From an uncultured Parabacteroides sp. (GTDB lineage Bacteria; Bacteroidota; Bacteroidia; Bacteroidales; Tannerellaceae), in NCBI GenBank assembly GCA_949296075.1, contig CASFNG010000006.1, forward strand, positions 186,001 through 250,000: 64,000 nt of DNA, in the 5' to 3' direction. Shown here in pieces: positions 25,602 through 34,632 of this stretch. Each line of letters begins with the position of its first letter. The stretch's first letter is position 1. Both the position numbers and the translations under genes were made by a program. The notes under the pieces are model-generated. The model was not told the DNA's origin. It saw only the letters and a program-made list of their open reading frames with translations, and made no database searches.

Positions 25602-25968
25602 AATCGTTCTTCTTCGTAGGATACGAGAGGATGTGCCAAGTGACGCCCAAACTCACCAACCCCAAGATAGCTTTCACCCAGCCATAGCCGGGCAAGAAGA
25701 GGGATGTCAGGATCGTCGAGAGCCACATGACCGTGATCGTGACGACCTTGGATCGCAAGGGAATGGCCCTGTCTTCCATGAAGCCTCGGACATGAGGGCC
25801 GAAATAGCGGTTACGCATCACCCTACGGTACAGCCTCTCCGAGCCACGGATATAGAACCAGCAGGTCAGGAGCCAGAACGGGGTGGTGGGAAGCAACGGG
25901 AGAAATATCCCGATCGTTCCCAACACCAAGAAAATCGTTCCTAAAATGATGTATAACCGGCGTTTCAT
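25582..25968 (-). CDS. ybaN: YbaN/DUF454 inner-membrane protein
   Basis: A small membrane protein of 128 residues from the Met at 25968 (MKRRLYIILGTIFLVLGTIG). This start is eight bases beyond the fmt stop and matches the E. coli YbaN N-terminus; a frame extension to 26013 would overlap fmt by 38 bases and is less likely. Family features: GIFLPLLPTTPFWLLTCW (about 20-37), a positively charged middle (RGSERLYRRVMRNRYFG) and two further hydrophobic segments. Function unknown in all bacteria. It is the last gene of the tsaC operon, and its 3' end is the source of the direct repeat. Confidence 0.85.
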   Translation of the reverse strand: MKRRLYIILGTIFLVLGTIGIFLPLLPTTPFWLLTCWFYIRGSERLYRRVMRNRYFGPHVRGFMEDRAIPLRSKVVTITVMWLSTILTSLFLPGYGWVKAILGLVSLGVTWHILSYPTKKNDFPTASN

Positions 25969-25975
25969 CCGTTCG

Positions 25976-26950
25976 TCAATCGACCCGATAGTCCGAGATT
26001 TGCTTGAATCCATTCAAGAAATCCGCCACCCCCATACGCTTCTTACCTGCCACCTGGAGCGACAAGAGGCGAAGGTAACCATCCTCCACGGCTATATCAA
26101 TGTAGGATTTATGATCCGTATGGATAGAACCAATCGGGGCATCAGGGCGGGCAGGGCGCTTCTCCGCCTGGTAAACCTTGAGGGAAAGGCGTTTACCGTC
26201 TGAAGAGACCAGCTCTGTCCACGCGGCCGGATAGGGTGAGAGCCCGCGGATGAAATCATAGATACGCTTCATGGGCTGCCGCCAGTCGATCCGGCAAGTC
26301 TCCTTGAAGATCTTCGGGGCAGGGCGCAGCTCCGCGGGATCCTTGAACAACTTCTCCTGGGGTACCGTCTCCACACCACCAGCCAGGAGCAAATCGACAG
26401 TCTCGATCACTAAGCCGGCCCCCATCCTCATCAAGGCATCATGTACGGTTTCCACGTCATCGGTATCCGCGATAGGCAGACGCTTCTGGCGGATGATCTT
26501 ACCCGTGTCGATCTCATGCGACAGGAAGAAGGTGGTAACACCCGTCTCGGTATCGCCGTTGATCACCGCCCAGTTGATCGGCGCCGCCCCCCGGTACTGG
26601 GGCAGCAGCGAGGCGTGCAGGTTGAACGTCCCCATCGGGGGCATATTCCAGACAACCTCCGGCAACATACGGAAAGCCACGACGATCTGCAAATCCGCCT
26701 TCAAGGAACGCAGTTCGGAAAGGAACGCCTCATCCTTCAGTTTCTCGGGCTGCAAGACCGGAAGCCCCACCGATACGGCATACCGCTTGACAGCGCTCGC
26801 CTGCGCCACGCTGCCGTGACGTCCCATCGGCTTGTCGGGCATCGTGATGACCCCTACCACATTATATCCGCCTTCCACCAAGGCACGCAAGCTCTCCACG
26901 GCAAAGTCGGGAGTGCCCATATACACGATACGTAAATCTTCTTTTCTCAT
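25976..26950 (-). CDS. fmt: Methionyl-tRNA formyltransferase
   Basis: 324 residues from the Met at 26950 (MRKEDLRIVYMGTPDFAVES); the longer open frame upstream overlaps the ClC gene and has no family similarity. It formylates initiator Met-tRNA from 10-formyl-THF in the cytoplasm. Catalytic residues are seen: N110 and H112 in FNLHASLLPQYRG (the SLLP-x-YRG signature) and D133 in NGDTETGVT. The C-terminal OB-like tRNA-binding domain begins near 210 (the AWTELVSSDGKRLSLKVYQA segment). It follows the ClC gene by 26 bases and is followed by ybaN. Confidence 0.95.
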   Translation of the reverse strand: MRKEDLRIVYMGTPDFAVESLRALVEGGYNVVGVITMPDKPMGRHGSVAQASAVKRYAVSVGLPVLQPEKLKDEAFLSELRSLKADLQIVVAFRMLPEVVWNMPPMGTFNLHASLLPQYRGAAPINWAVINGDTETGVTTFFLSHEIDTGKIIRQKRLPIADTDDVETVHDALMRMGAGLVIETVDLLLAGGVETVPQEKLFKDPAELRPAPKIFKETCRIDWRQPMKRIYDFIRGLSPYPAAWTELVSSDGKRLSLKVYQAEKRPARPDAPIGSIHTDHKSYIDIAVEDGYLRLLSLQVAGKKRMGVADFLNGFKQISDYRVD

Positions 26951-26976
26951 TGTCAATAAATAGATCTTTAGACTGA

Positions 26977-28761
26977 TTAATCTCCGGAGAAATTCTCGAC
27001 CAGAACCTCCCGATATGAGTTGAATATCTTCGACTTCGACATGAAACCGATGTAGAGGCCATTCTCGTCGATAACCGGAAGGTTCCACGCCTTCGTGTCG
27101 TCAAATATCTGCATGATCTGATCCATTGGTGTGTTGATCACGATCTTCGCCGGAGCCGACACCATGAATTTGGATACATGAAAGCGGTTATACAGCTCCG
27201 GACGGAACATGATATTCCGGATATTGTCGAGCAATACGATCCCCAACAGCACGCCTCGCTCATCCACGACCGGGAACGTGTTGCGTGCGCTCCGGGAAAT
27301 GACCTTTACCATGTCGCCCAAGGTCATATCCGGAGAGACCGTCTGGAAATCCTTCTCGATCACGCTGTCGGCCCGTAACAGGGTCAGCACCGCTTGATCC
27401 TTGTGATGCGTCAGCAACTCCCCTTTCTGTGCCAGACGCATCGAGTAGATGCTGTGCGGCTCGAACATCCGTATCGTGATATACGAGCTGATAGATACGA
27501 TCATCAAGGGAAGGAACAGGTCGTAGCCGCCTGTCAGCTCCGCGATCAAGAAGACGCCCGTCAACGGAGCGTGCATGACCCCGGACATGATTCCCGCCAT
27601 TCCTAACAAAGCGAAGTTCTTCTCCGAGATATACATGGTGAAGGGGAAGTAATTCGAGGTATGTGCAAATATGAAACCCGCTATACATCCTAAATACAAG
27701 CTGGGGGCGAATATACCGCCACAACCGCCGCCAGCGTTCGTGGCGCTGGAAGCGAACACCTTGGTCAGCAAGATCAAGCCCAGAAAGATCAACACGCCAA
27801 AATAGGTATCGTTCAAGTCATAAAAGATACTCTTGTCCATGATGTGGGCGTATTGCCCGTTCAATAGCGAGCCAATCGTGTCATATCCCTCTCCATACAA
27901 CGGCGGGAAAAGAAAAATCAAGACGCTCAACATGACGCCCCCAAGCAGGAATTTCTTCCAGTATGAGCCAACCTTGCGATACATTCCCTCCACCCTATTC
28001 ATCACCCGGGTGAAGTAGAGCGAGACTAACCCGCAGAAGATACCCAACAGCAGCACATACGGGATACGCCCGATCTCGAACACCTCGGTTTGCGAGAACT
28101 TGAACATGGCCTCCGTTCCCGTGAAAATGTAAGAGACGGTAGCGGCCGTGACCGAGGAGATCAGCAGCGGGAGCACGGAAGTCATGGTGAGATCCAGCAT
28201 CAGCACCTCGATAACGAAAACCAACCCGGCGATAGGTGCCTTGAAGATACCGGAGATCGCCCCGGCCGCTCCGCATCCGACGAGCAACATCAGCGTCTTC
28301 TGCTCCATCTTGAACATCCGGCCTAAGTTAGAACCAATAGCGGCTCCCGTCAAGACAATGGGTGCCTCCGCTCCTACCGACCCTCCGAACCCGATCGTCA
28401 CGGAGCTCGCCACGATAGAGGTCCAGGTATTGTGGGGCTTGATACGGCTCTTGCGTTGGGAAATGGCATACAGGATCTTCGTGACCCCATGACTTATATC
28501 GTCGCGCACAATATACTTCACGAACAGGCCCGCCAGCAGGATACCGACCACCGGGTAGAGCAAATAGAGGTAATTGGCCCCATCCACGTTAAAATTGCCG
28601 GTCAGCAGGTGCTGGATCATATGGATCAATTGCTTCAGGATAATGGCTGCCGCAGCGGTACAGATACCGACTATAAAGCTGATGATGAGGATGAAATTCT
28701 TCTCCTTGATATGCTTTTCCCGCCACAACAAAAAATTATAGAACAACCCGCTATTCGCCAT
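26977..28761 (-). CDS. ClC-type chloride transporter with C-terminal CBS pair
   Basis: 594 residues: a ClC membrane domain (about 20-430) and two cytoplasmic CBS domains (about 450-590). The selectivity-filter motifs are GFGGSVGAEAPIVLTG (about 122-137; the usual GREGP reads GAEAP but the gating glutamate is kept) and GGGCGGIFAPSLYLG (about 345-359, GxFxP). The internal proton-path glutamate of ClC-ec1 appears to be absent (VIEVLMLDL where EE is usual), so channel or antiporter mode is open. CBS domains suggest regulation by adenine nucleotides. It begins one base after the sugar transferase stop and is therefore translationally linked to it. Confidence 0.93.
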   Translation of the reverse strand: MANSGLFYNFLLWREKHIKEKNFILIISFIVGICTAAAAIILKQLIHMIQHLLTGNFNVDGANYLYLLYPVVGILLAGLFVKYIVRDDISHGVTKILYAISQRKSRIKPHNTWTSIVASSVTIGFGGSVGAEAPIVLTGAAIGSNLGRMFKMEQKTLMLLVGCGAAGAISGIFKAPIAGLVFVIEVLMLDLTMTSVLPLLISSVTAATVSYIFTGTEAMFKFSQTEVFEIGRIPYVLLLGIFCGLVSLYFTRVMNRVEGMYRKVGSYWKKFLLGGVMLSVLIFLFPPLYGEGYDTIGSLLNGQYAHIMDKSIFYDLNDTYFGVLIFLGLILLTKVFASSATNAGGGCGGIFAPSLYLGCIAGFIFAHTSNYFPFTMYISEKNFALLGMAGIMSGVMHAPLTGVFLIAELTGGYDLFLPLMIVSISSYITIRMFEPHSIYSMRLAQKGELLTHHKDQAVLTLLRADSVIEKDFQTVSPDMTLGDMVKVISRSARNTFPVVDERGVLLGIVLLDNIRNIMFRPELYNRFHVSKFMVSAPAKIVINTPMDQIMQIFDDTKAWNLPVIDENGLYIGFMSKSKIFNSYREVLVENFSGD

Positions 28762-28762
28762 T

Positions 28763-30160
28763 TTAAATACCTTTCCCCGTAAAGACGGTCTTAACTGTAT
28801 AAATCAGAATCGTTATGTCCAAAGATAAGGACATATTCTCATAATATAATATATCGTATCTCAATCGTTCGATCATCTGTTCCACGCTGCCCGCGTAACC
28901 GTACTTCACCATCCCTAACGAGGTGATGCCCGGACGCACGTTGTGCAGCAGGTAATAGTATGGGGCCTCCCGCACGATCCGGTCGATAAAATACCGCCTT
29001 TCCGGACGCGGTCCCACCAACGACATATCTCCCCTCAGCACGTTCCAGAACTGGGGCAACTCGTCTATCCGGTACTTCCGCATCACCCGGCCGAAGGGGG
29101 TAACCCGCCGGTCGTCCTCGCGGGAGAGCAAGGGGCCATTCTCCTCGGCGTTCATGTACATCGTGCGGAACTTATAGATCCTGAAAGGCTTGCCCATATA
29201 CCCGACCCGCTCCTGGCTGAAGAATACCGGTCCCGGGGAATCCCGTTTTACCCGCCAGGCGATATAAAGGAACAGGGGAGAGAGCAAAATCAAGGAAAGG
29301 GCAGATAATATCTTATCCATAAGCCACTTCACGTTTTGCTCGATCGGCTTGAAATTATTGTCGGTTATATCCAACAAAGGGACACCCTTGATCTCCTTTA
29401 TCTTCACCTGCGGAAAAGAGCTGAATTCATCCGCCAGCACCTTGATCGGCCGTTTATAGCGATAGAGGGAGTATAGGATCTCCGTCAGGCGAGCGTTATC
29501 CCGCACGTCGGGGGCGACCACGATCTCGTCTACCTTGAGCCGCTCCATCAGCTCAGGCAGGGAATCGAGCCGTCCCAGCGACTTTTCCGCCACCTCTCCC
29601 GCCGTCTCGTCGCCAACGGTCACGAAACCTACGATATTATAGCCTAAGCCATACAGATTGTCGGCGATCCTGACCGCTTGCCGCCCGGCCCCTATCATCA
29701 AGACATCCAAGGCCCACTTCCGGTTCTTGATATTCCATCGCCCGGCTTGGGTAATCAGGAGACGGGGGACATACACCCCGACGAACTGCAAGGCCCATAA
29801 GGAGAAAAACATCTCATAATAGACCGAATACGACGGGGGCAGATCGTTCAGCACCAAGAGGAAGAAAAGGAGGATGACCCCGACCGAGACACTCCCGATC
29901 GTGGCGAACAGCTCCGAGAGCCTCGACTTACCGAACGGCTTATTATAATAACCGGAAAGCCAAAAGAGGAAAAGCCAGAAAAAAGGGACGAAGATTTGCC
30001 CGAGCATCAACGGCCTATGGGACAAGAAACCGCCTAAGGTCTCGAACCCCTCGTACACGGCGATCTTCTCGTATCGTATCAGGTTGAACACCAACCATAC
30101 GACCGAGGAGACCACGAAATCCGATATGACATATTTAGCCGCCTGTACGCTTCTCCTCAT
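28763..30160 (-). CDS. Polyprenyl-phosphate sugar-1-phosphate transferase (WcaJ/WbaP type)
   Basis: 465 residues. The N-terminal half has four or five membrane segments (about 10-130), then a CoA-binding-like Rossmann region (DVLMIGAGRQAVRIADNL, about 150-167). The C-terminal bacterial sugar transferase domain (about 270-465) has VKRDSPGPVFFSQERVG, KFRTMYMNA, DELPQFWNVLRGDMSLVGPRP, the motifs of phosphohexose transferases that load the first sugar onto undecaprenyl phosphate. It would initiate a surface polysaccharide or protein O-glycan at the inner membrane. It is not near other glycosyltransferases, so it may serve a general glycan rather than a strain-specific capsule (inference). It lies between tsaC and the ClC gene in one operon. 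Confidence 0.93.
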   Translation of the reverse strand: MRRSVQAAKYVISDFVVSSVVWLVFNLIRYEKIAVYEGFETLGGFLSHRPLMLGQIFVPFFWLFLFWLSGYYNKPFGKSRLSELFATIGSVSVGVILLFFLLVLNDLPPSYSVYYEMFFSLWALQFVGVYVPRLLITQAGRWNIKNRKWALDVLMIGAGRQAVRIADNLYGLGYNIVGFVTVGDETAGEVAEKSLGRLDSLPELMERLKVDEIVVAPDVRDNARLTEILYSLYRYKRPIKVLADEFSSFPQVKIKEIKGVPLLDITDNNFKPIEQNVKWLMDKILSALSLILLSPLFLYIAWRVKRDSPGPVFFSQERVGYMGKPFRIYKFRTMYMNAEENGPLLSREDDRRVTPFGRVMRKYRIDELPQFWNVLRGDMSLVGPRPERRYFIDRIVREAPYYYLLHNVRPGITSLGMVKYGYAGSVEQMIERLRYDILYYENMSLSLDITILIYTVKTVFTGKGI

Positions 30161-30162
30161 CC

Positions 30163-30723
30163 TTACCGAATTACTTGGACAAGGCCTCCCGCTCCTAACT
30201 TGATGATACTCGACGGGGTGGCCTTGGTCTTATCGTCCTGACGATATTTCACGATATAGTCCACGCCAGACTTGATCGTGTCCGAGATCTCCTCGAAGTT
30301 AGCGGGCGAGGGCTCCCCGCTCACGTTCGCCGAGGTTGATACCAATGGTTTCCGAAAACGTTCGCAGAGTTTCTTCGAAAACTCCTCGGTGGTTATCCGG
30401 ATCCCTACGCTACCATCTTCCCCCAACAGCGCCAGGGCCAGGTTTTTCGCGCCCGAATATATGATAGTCAATGGTTTATCCGCCACTTGAATCAGGTCCC
30501 AGGCTATGTCCGGGATCTCGGACACATAGCCGTTGAGCTTGGCCTCACTATCCATCAACACCAGCATGGCCTTGTTGTCGGCCCTGCGCTTCAACTCATA
30601 TACCCGCCGGACGGCTTCCTCGTTGGTGGCGTCGCATCCGATACCCCATATCGTATCCGTCGGATAAAGGATGATACCTCCGGCGGCCATTACCTCGCAC
30701 GCTTTCTTAATATCTTCGATCAT
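30163..30723 (-). CDS. tsaC: L-threonylcarbamoyladenylate synthase
   Basis: 186 residues from the Met at 30723 (MIEDIKKACEVMAAGGIILY). The promoter element at 30744-30751 lies inside the longer open frame, so upstream Mets at 30759 and 30804 cannot be used from that transcript. The YrdC/Sua5 fold is shown by YPTDTIWGIGCDA (20-32), the basic ELKRRADNKAMLVL (about 44-57) and STSANVSGEPSP (about 143-154). It makes threonylcarbamoyl-AMP from threonine, bicarbonate and ATP for t6A37 in tRNA. Length matches the short TsaC form without the Sua5 domain. First gene of the operon down to ybaN; the sugar transferase starts two bases after its stop. Confidence 0.94.
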   Translation of the reverse strand: MIEDIKKACEVMAAGGIILYPTDTIWGIGCDATNEEAVRRVYELKRRADNKAMLVLMDSEAKLNGYVSEIPDIAWDLIQVADKPLTIIYSGAKNLALALLGEDGSVGIRITTEEFSKKLCERFRKPLVSTSANVSGEPSPANFEEISDTIKSGVDYIVKYRQDDKTKATPSSIIKLGAGGLVQVIR

Positions 30724-30743
30724 TTCATCTCCAACTTTTGAGG

Positions 30744-30751
30744 CAAAAGTA
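30744..30751 (-). promoter_or_regulatory. -7 element of the tsaC operon
   Basis: Minus strand TACTTTTG, 20 bases before the chosen start. It decides the tsaC start codon. Confidence 0.55.
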
Positions 30752-30935
30752 CAAATCATTCCGTGACTTTTAAAAAATAACCTTAAAAAAACGATTTTCT
30801 CCAAGCCTTGACCAATATCCCATATTTAATTTCTAACTTTACGGATTGAAATAGATTGGGGAATTGTAACCCTGCCTCCGGGAGAGGAGACGGTACCCCA
30901 TATCCTAAAAGGGAAAAAGAAAAAAACAATATATA

Positions 30936-32657
30936 ATGACTAACAAATGGAACTTTCAAACCCCATCACAAGAAGAGTTACTTAAAGGAGACCAACTGTC
31001 GGCCGAGCTCGGGCTCAGCCCGGTGATTGGCCTGCTGCTCGTTCAGCGAGGTATCACTTCTGTCGAAGAGGCGAAAAAATTCTTCAAGCCCAGCTTGAGC
31101 GACCTGCACGACCCGTTCCTGATGCCAGATATGGACAAGGCCGTGAAGCGCTTGAACAAAGCCTTGGGCAACAAGGAGAAGATTTTGATCTACGGCGATT
31201 ACGACGTGGATGGGACTACGGCGGTATCGCTCGTTTACAAGTATTTGCGTCCCTATTCATCGACGCTGGATTTCTATATCCCCGACCGCTACGACGAGGG
31301 ATATGGCATCTCGTACAAAGGTATCGACTACGCGGCCGAGAACGGCGTGTCGCTTATTATCTCGCTCGATTGCGGGATCAAGGCGATCGAGAAGATCGAG
31401 TACGCGAAGGAGAAGAAGATAGACTTCATCATCTGCGACCACCATATGCCGGACGACCAGCTGCCGGACGCGGTAGCCGTGCTCGACGCGAAACGGGCGG
31501 ACTCGATCTATCCCTACGAGCACCTGTCGGGCTGTGGCGTAGGGTTCAAGTTCATGCAGGCTTTCGCGAGAAGCAACAACTTCCCCTTCTCCGACTTGGA
31601 GAAACTGCTGGAGCTGACCGCTGTCAGCATAGCCTCCGACATCGTCCCCATCACGGGCGAGAACCGGATCCTGGCCTACTACGGCCTCAAGCAGCTGAAC
31701 AGCAACCCCAGCTTAGGGCTGAAGGGGATCATCGACATCTGCGGGCTGTCGGCGAAAGAGATCACGATCAGCGACATCGTGTTCAAGATAGGCCCGCGCA
31801 TCAACGCCTCAGGACGTATGATGAACGGGAAGGAGGCCGTGGAGCTGCTCCTCTCGAAAGATATAGCGAGCGCCAAGGAGAAGAGCGAGAACATCAACCA
31901 ATATAATGAGGAGAGGCGGGAGTTAGACAAGAAGATCACGGACGAGGCGAACGCCATCATCGAGGGCGTGCAAAGCCAGGAGGATCGCAAGGCGATCGTG
32001 GTGTATAACCCGGAATGGCACAAGGGGGTGATCGGGATCGTGGCTTCCCGGCTGACCGAGAAATATTACCGGCCGGCGGTCGTGCTCACCAAATCGTCGG
32101 AGCTGATCACCGGATCCGCACGCTCCGTGACCGGGTTCGACATCTACAAGGCTATCGAGAGCTGCCGCGACTTATTGGAGAACTTTGGCGGACATACCTA
32201 CGCCGCGGGGCTATCCCTGCGGGAGGAGAACCTGGAGGCTTTCACCGAGCGTTTCCTCAAGATTGCCGCCGAGGAGATCATACCGGAGCAGATGGTACCG
32301 CAAATCGACATCGACGCGGTGCTGGAGCTGAAGGAGATCAACGATAAGTTCGTGAAAGACCTGAAGAAGATGAGCCCGTTCGGGCCCGACAACCTGAAGC
32401 CGGTATTCTGCTCCAAGGGCGTGAAGGATTACGGTACGAGCAAGCTGGTAGGCAAGACGCAGGAACATCTCAAATTAGAGTTGATCGACAATAATTCCAG
32501 TATGCCCATGCATGGCATCGCCTTCGGGATGCATAAGCATAACGACCACATCAAGGCGATGAAGCCGTTCGACATCTGTTACACGGTGGAGGAGAACACT
32601 TACAATGGCAACACCTCTATCCAGCTCATGGTGAAAGACATCAAACCGGATACATGA
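30936..32657 (+). CDS. recJ: Single-stranded-DNA-specific exonuclease RecJ
   Basis: A 573-residue DHH-family 5'-3' exonuclease of typical length. Motif I is YGDYDVDGT (D88, D90, D92), and the DHH triad is at 168-170 (ICDHHMPDD). The DHHA1 part shows GRMMNGKEAVELLLS near 290 and GGHTYAAGLSL near 415; the OB-fold follows from about 455. It degrades 5'-ended ssDNA in recombination and mismatch repair, together with the RecQ helicase encoded nine bases downstream. A TAACTTTA at 30834-30841 is a possible -7 box. Confidence 0.96.
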   Translation: MTNKWNFQTPSQEELLKGDQLSAELGLSPVIGLLLVQRGITSVEEAKKFFKPSLSDLHDPFLMPDMDKAVKRLNKALGNKEKILIYGDYDVDGTTAVSLVYKYLRPYSSTLDFYIPDRYDEGYGISYKGIDYAAENGVSLIISLDCGIKAIEKIEYAKEKKIDFIICDHHMPDDQLPDAVAVLDAKRADSIYPYEHLSGCGVGFKFMQAFARSNNFPFSDLEKLLELTAVSIASDIVPITGENRILAYYGLKQLNSNPSLGLKGIIDICGLSAKEITISDIVFKIGPRINASGRMMNGKEAVELLLSKDIASAKEKSENINQYNEERRELDKKITDEANAIIEGVQSQEDRKAIVVYNPEWHKGVIGIVASRLTEKYYRPAVVLTKSSELITGSARSVTGFDIYKAIESCRDLLENFGGHTYAAGLSLREENLEAFTERFLKIAAEEIIPEQMVPQIDIDAVLELKEINDKFVKDLKKMSPFGPDNLKPVFCSKGVKDYGTSKLVGKTQEHLKLELIDNNSSMPMHGIAFGMHKHNDHIKAMKPFDICYTVEENTYNGNTSIQLMVKDIKPDT

Positions 32658-32666
32658 AGAGGGGCG

Positions 32667-34571
32667 GTGAGCGTTTTCCATGAGATATTAGGCAAATACT
32701 GGGGATATTCCTCTTTCCGCCCGCTGCAAGAAGAGATTATCCGATCGGTATATGAGGGCAATGACACGTTGGGGCTGATGCCTACGGGAGGGGGTAAATC
32801 AATCACCTTCCAGGTACCAGCCTTGGCGATGGAGGGGATATGCGTTGTGGTCACCCCCTTGATCGCCTTGATGAAGGATCAGGTGGAGAATCTCCGCCGG
32901 ATAGGGATCAAGGCGACAGCGGTTTACTCGGGAATGAGCCGGCAGGAGATCATCACCCAATTGGAGAATTGCATTTTCGGCGACTACAAATTCCTTTACG
33001 TGTCACCCGAACGGCTCGGGACGGAGATCTTCCGTGCCAAGCTGACGGCGATGAACGTATGCTTGCTTGTCGTGGACGAGAGCCATTGCATCTCGCAATG
33101 GGGATACGACTTCCGTCCCTCCTACCTCCAGATCGCGGAGATACGGGATCTCCTTCCGGACGTACCGGTACTGGCGCTGACGGCCACGGCGACACCGGAG
33201 GTGGTGGACGACATACAGGAGCGGCTGAAGTTCCGCGCCAAGAACGTATTCCAGAAAAGCTTCGCACGGGAGAACCTCTCTTATATCGTCCGGAAAGCGG
33301 AAGACAAGCTGAATATGCTCTTATATATCTTAGGTAAGGTACCTGGAAGCGCCATCGTTTACGCCCGTAACCGGAAACGGACGAAAGAGATCGCCACGAC
33401 CTTACAGCAAGCGGGTATCTCGGCCGACTATTTCCATGCGGGCTTGAACCGGGAAGAGAAGGATCTCCGGCAGGCCAGATGGAAAAATGATGAGTGCAGG
33501 GTGATCGTCTCCACGAACGCCTTCGGGATGGGGATCGACAAACCGGATGTCCGATTGGTGATTCACATGGATATGCCCGGTTCATTGGAGGAGTATTACC
33601 AAGAGGCGGGACGGGCCGGACGCGACGGGAAAAGGGCATACGCCGTGGCGATCTGCGCCCCTACGGATAAGGCGAAGCTGAAGAAACGGCTATCGGATGA
33701 GTTCCCGGAGAAAACGTTCATCTATCGGGTCTATGAGGCGCTGGGGAATTATTTCCAGATCGCCGTGGGATATGGCTTGGATACGGTGCACAATTTCTCG
33801 CTGACCGACTTCTGCTCGGCGTACAAATTCCCGATCCTGCAAGCGCATCATGCCTTGAAGATCTTGGAATTGTCCGGATATATCGAATATACGGAGGAGA
33901 CGGACAACGCTTCTCGCTTGGTTTTCACCGCTACCCGTGACGAGTTATACAAATATCTCAACGAGAATAAGCGGACCGACACGATCGTGCAGACACTCTT
34001 GCGGTCATATACAGGATTGTTCGCTGATTATGTGTATATCGACGAGAGTGTGCTCGCCACCCGTGCGCACGTCTCGCCGCAAGAGGTGTACGAGACGCTG
34101 GTAGGCTTGTCGAAGTATCGGATTATCCATTACATCCCCCGGACGAAGACACCGCTGATTATCTACACCCGTACGCGGGAGGAGCAGCGATATCTCGCCA
34201 TTCCCCGCTCCGCTTACGAGGACCGGAAGAAACGTTTGGAGAGACGGATCGAGAAAGTGCTGGAGTACATCGACGAGGAACGGACTTGCCGCAGCAAACC
34301 GTTGCTTGCCTATTTCGGGGAAAAGCGCTCCAAACCTTGCGGCTGTTGCGACATCTGCTTGGCGAAACATGAGTCGAGACTCGCTAATTGGGAGTTCCTC
34401 GCTATCCGGGACCGCCTGCGGGAAATGTCCGACGGTCAACCGCTATCGGTAAAAGAGACGCTCACGAAACTGCCTTTCTCCCAAGAGAAGATTTTCACGG
34501 CTATCCGTTTCCTGGCGGACAACGACAAATGTTTCTCGCTCGAAGACGGCTATCTGACAGTCAAAGCATAA
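32667..34571 (+). CDS. recQ: ATP-dependent DNA helicase RecQ
   Basis: 634 residues starting at a GTG nine bases after recJ. Superfamily-2 motifs: Q-motif FRPLQ (17-21), Walker A TGGGKS (40-45), DESH box (137-140) followed by CISQWGYDFR, and motif VI QEAGRAGRDG near 315. A zinc-binding cluster (C near 553, then CGCCDIC near 570) links to the RQC winged helix. The C-terminal about 65 residues look like a further winged helix and I see no clear HRDC domain. It unwinds DNA 3'-5' for RecFOR-type recombination with RecJ, its operon partner. Confidence 0.96.
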   Translation: MSVFHEILGKYWGYSSFRPLQEEIIRSVYEGNDTLGLMPTGGGKSITFQVPALAMEGICVVVTPLIALMKDQVENLRRIGIKATAVYSGMSRQEIITQLENCIFGDYKFLYVSPERLGTEIFRAKLTAMNVCLLVVDESHCISQWGYDFRPSYLQIAEIRDLLPDVPVLALTATATPEVVDDIQERLKFRAKNVFQKSFARENLSYIVRKAEDKLNMLLYILGKVPGSAIVYARNRKRTKEIATTLQQAGISADYFHAGLNREEKDLRQARWKNDECRVIVSTNAFGMGIDKPDVRLVIHMDMPGSLEEYYQEAGRAGRDGKRAYAVAICAPTDKAKLKKRLSDEFPEKTFIYRVYEALGNYFQIAVGYGLDTVHNFSLTDFCSAYKFPILQAHHALKILELSGYIEYTEETDNASRLVFTATRDELYKYLNENKRTDTIVQTLLRSYTGLFADYVYIDESVLATRAHVSPQEVYETLVGLSKYRIIHYIPRTKTPLIIYTRTREEQRYLAIPRSAYEDRKKRLERRIEKVLEYIDEERTCRSKPLLAYFGEKRSKPCGCCDICLAKHESRLANWEFLAIRDRLREMSDGQPLSVKETLTKLPFSQEKIFTAIRFLADNDKCFSLEDGYLTVKA

Positions 34572-34624
34572 AAAAACTCGCCGCACGGAAAGGGGGCATC
34601 CCCTACCCGCACGGCGAGTTTCTG
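34570..34624. terminator. Terminator between recQ and the ThuA gene
   Basis: CTCGCCG (34577-34583) pairs with CGGCGAG (34612-34618); on the minus strand seven T follow, on the plus strand a T-rich run broken by CTG. Probably used in both directions. Confidence 0.75.
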
Positions 34625-34632
34625 TTTCATCC

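Noticed and set aside
26950-27088. N-terminal extension of fmt to 27088
   Set aside because: It overlaps the ClC coding sequence and the residues before MRKEDLRIVY have no counterpart in formyltransferases.
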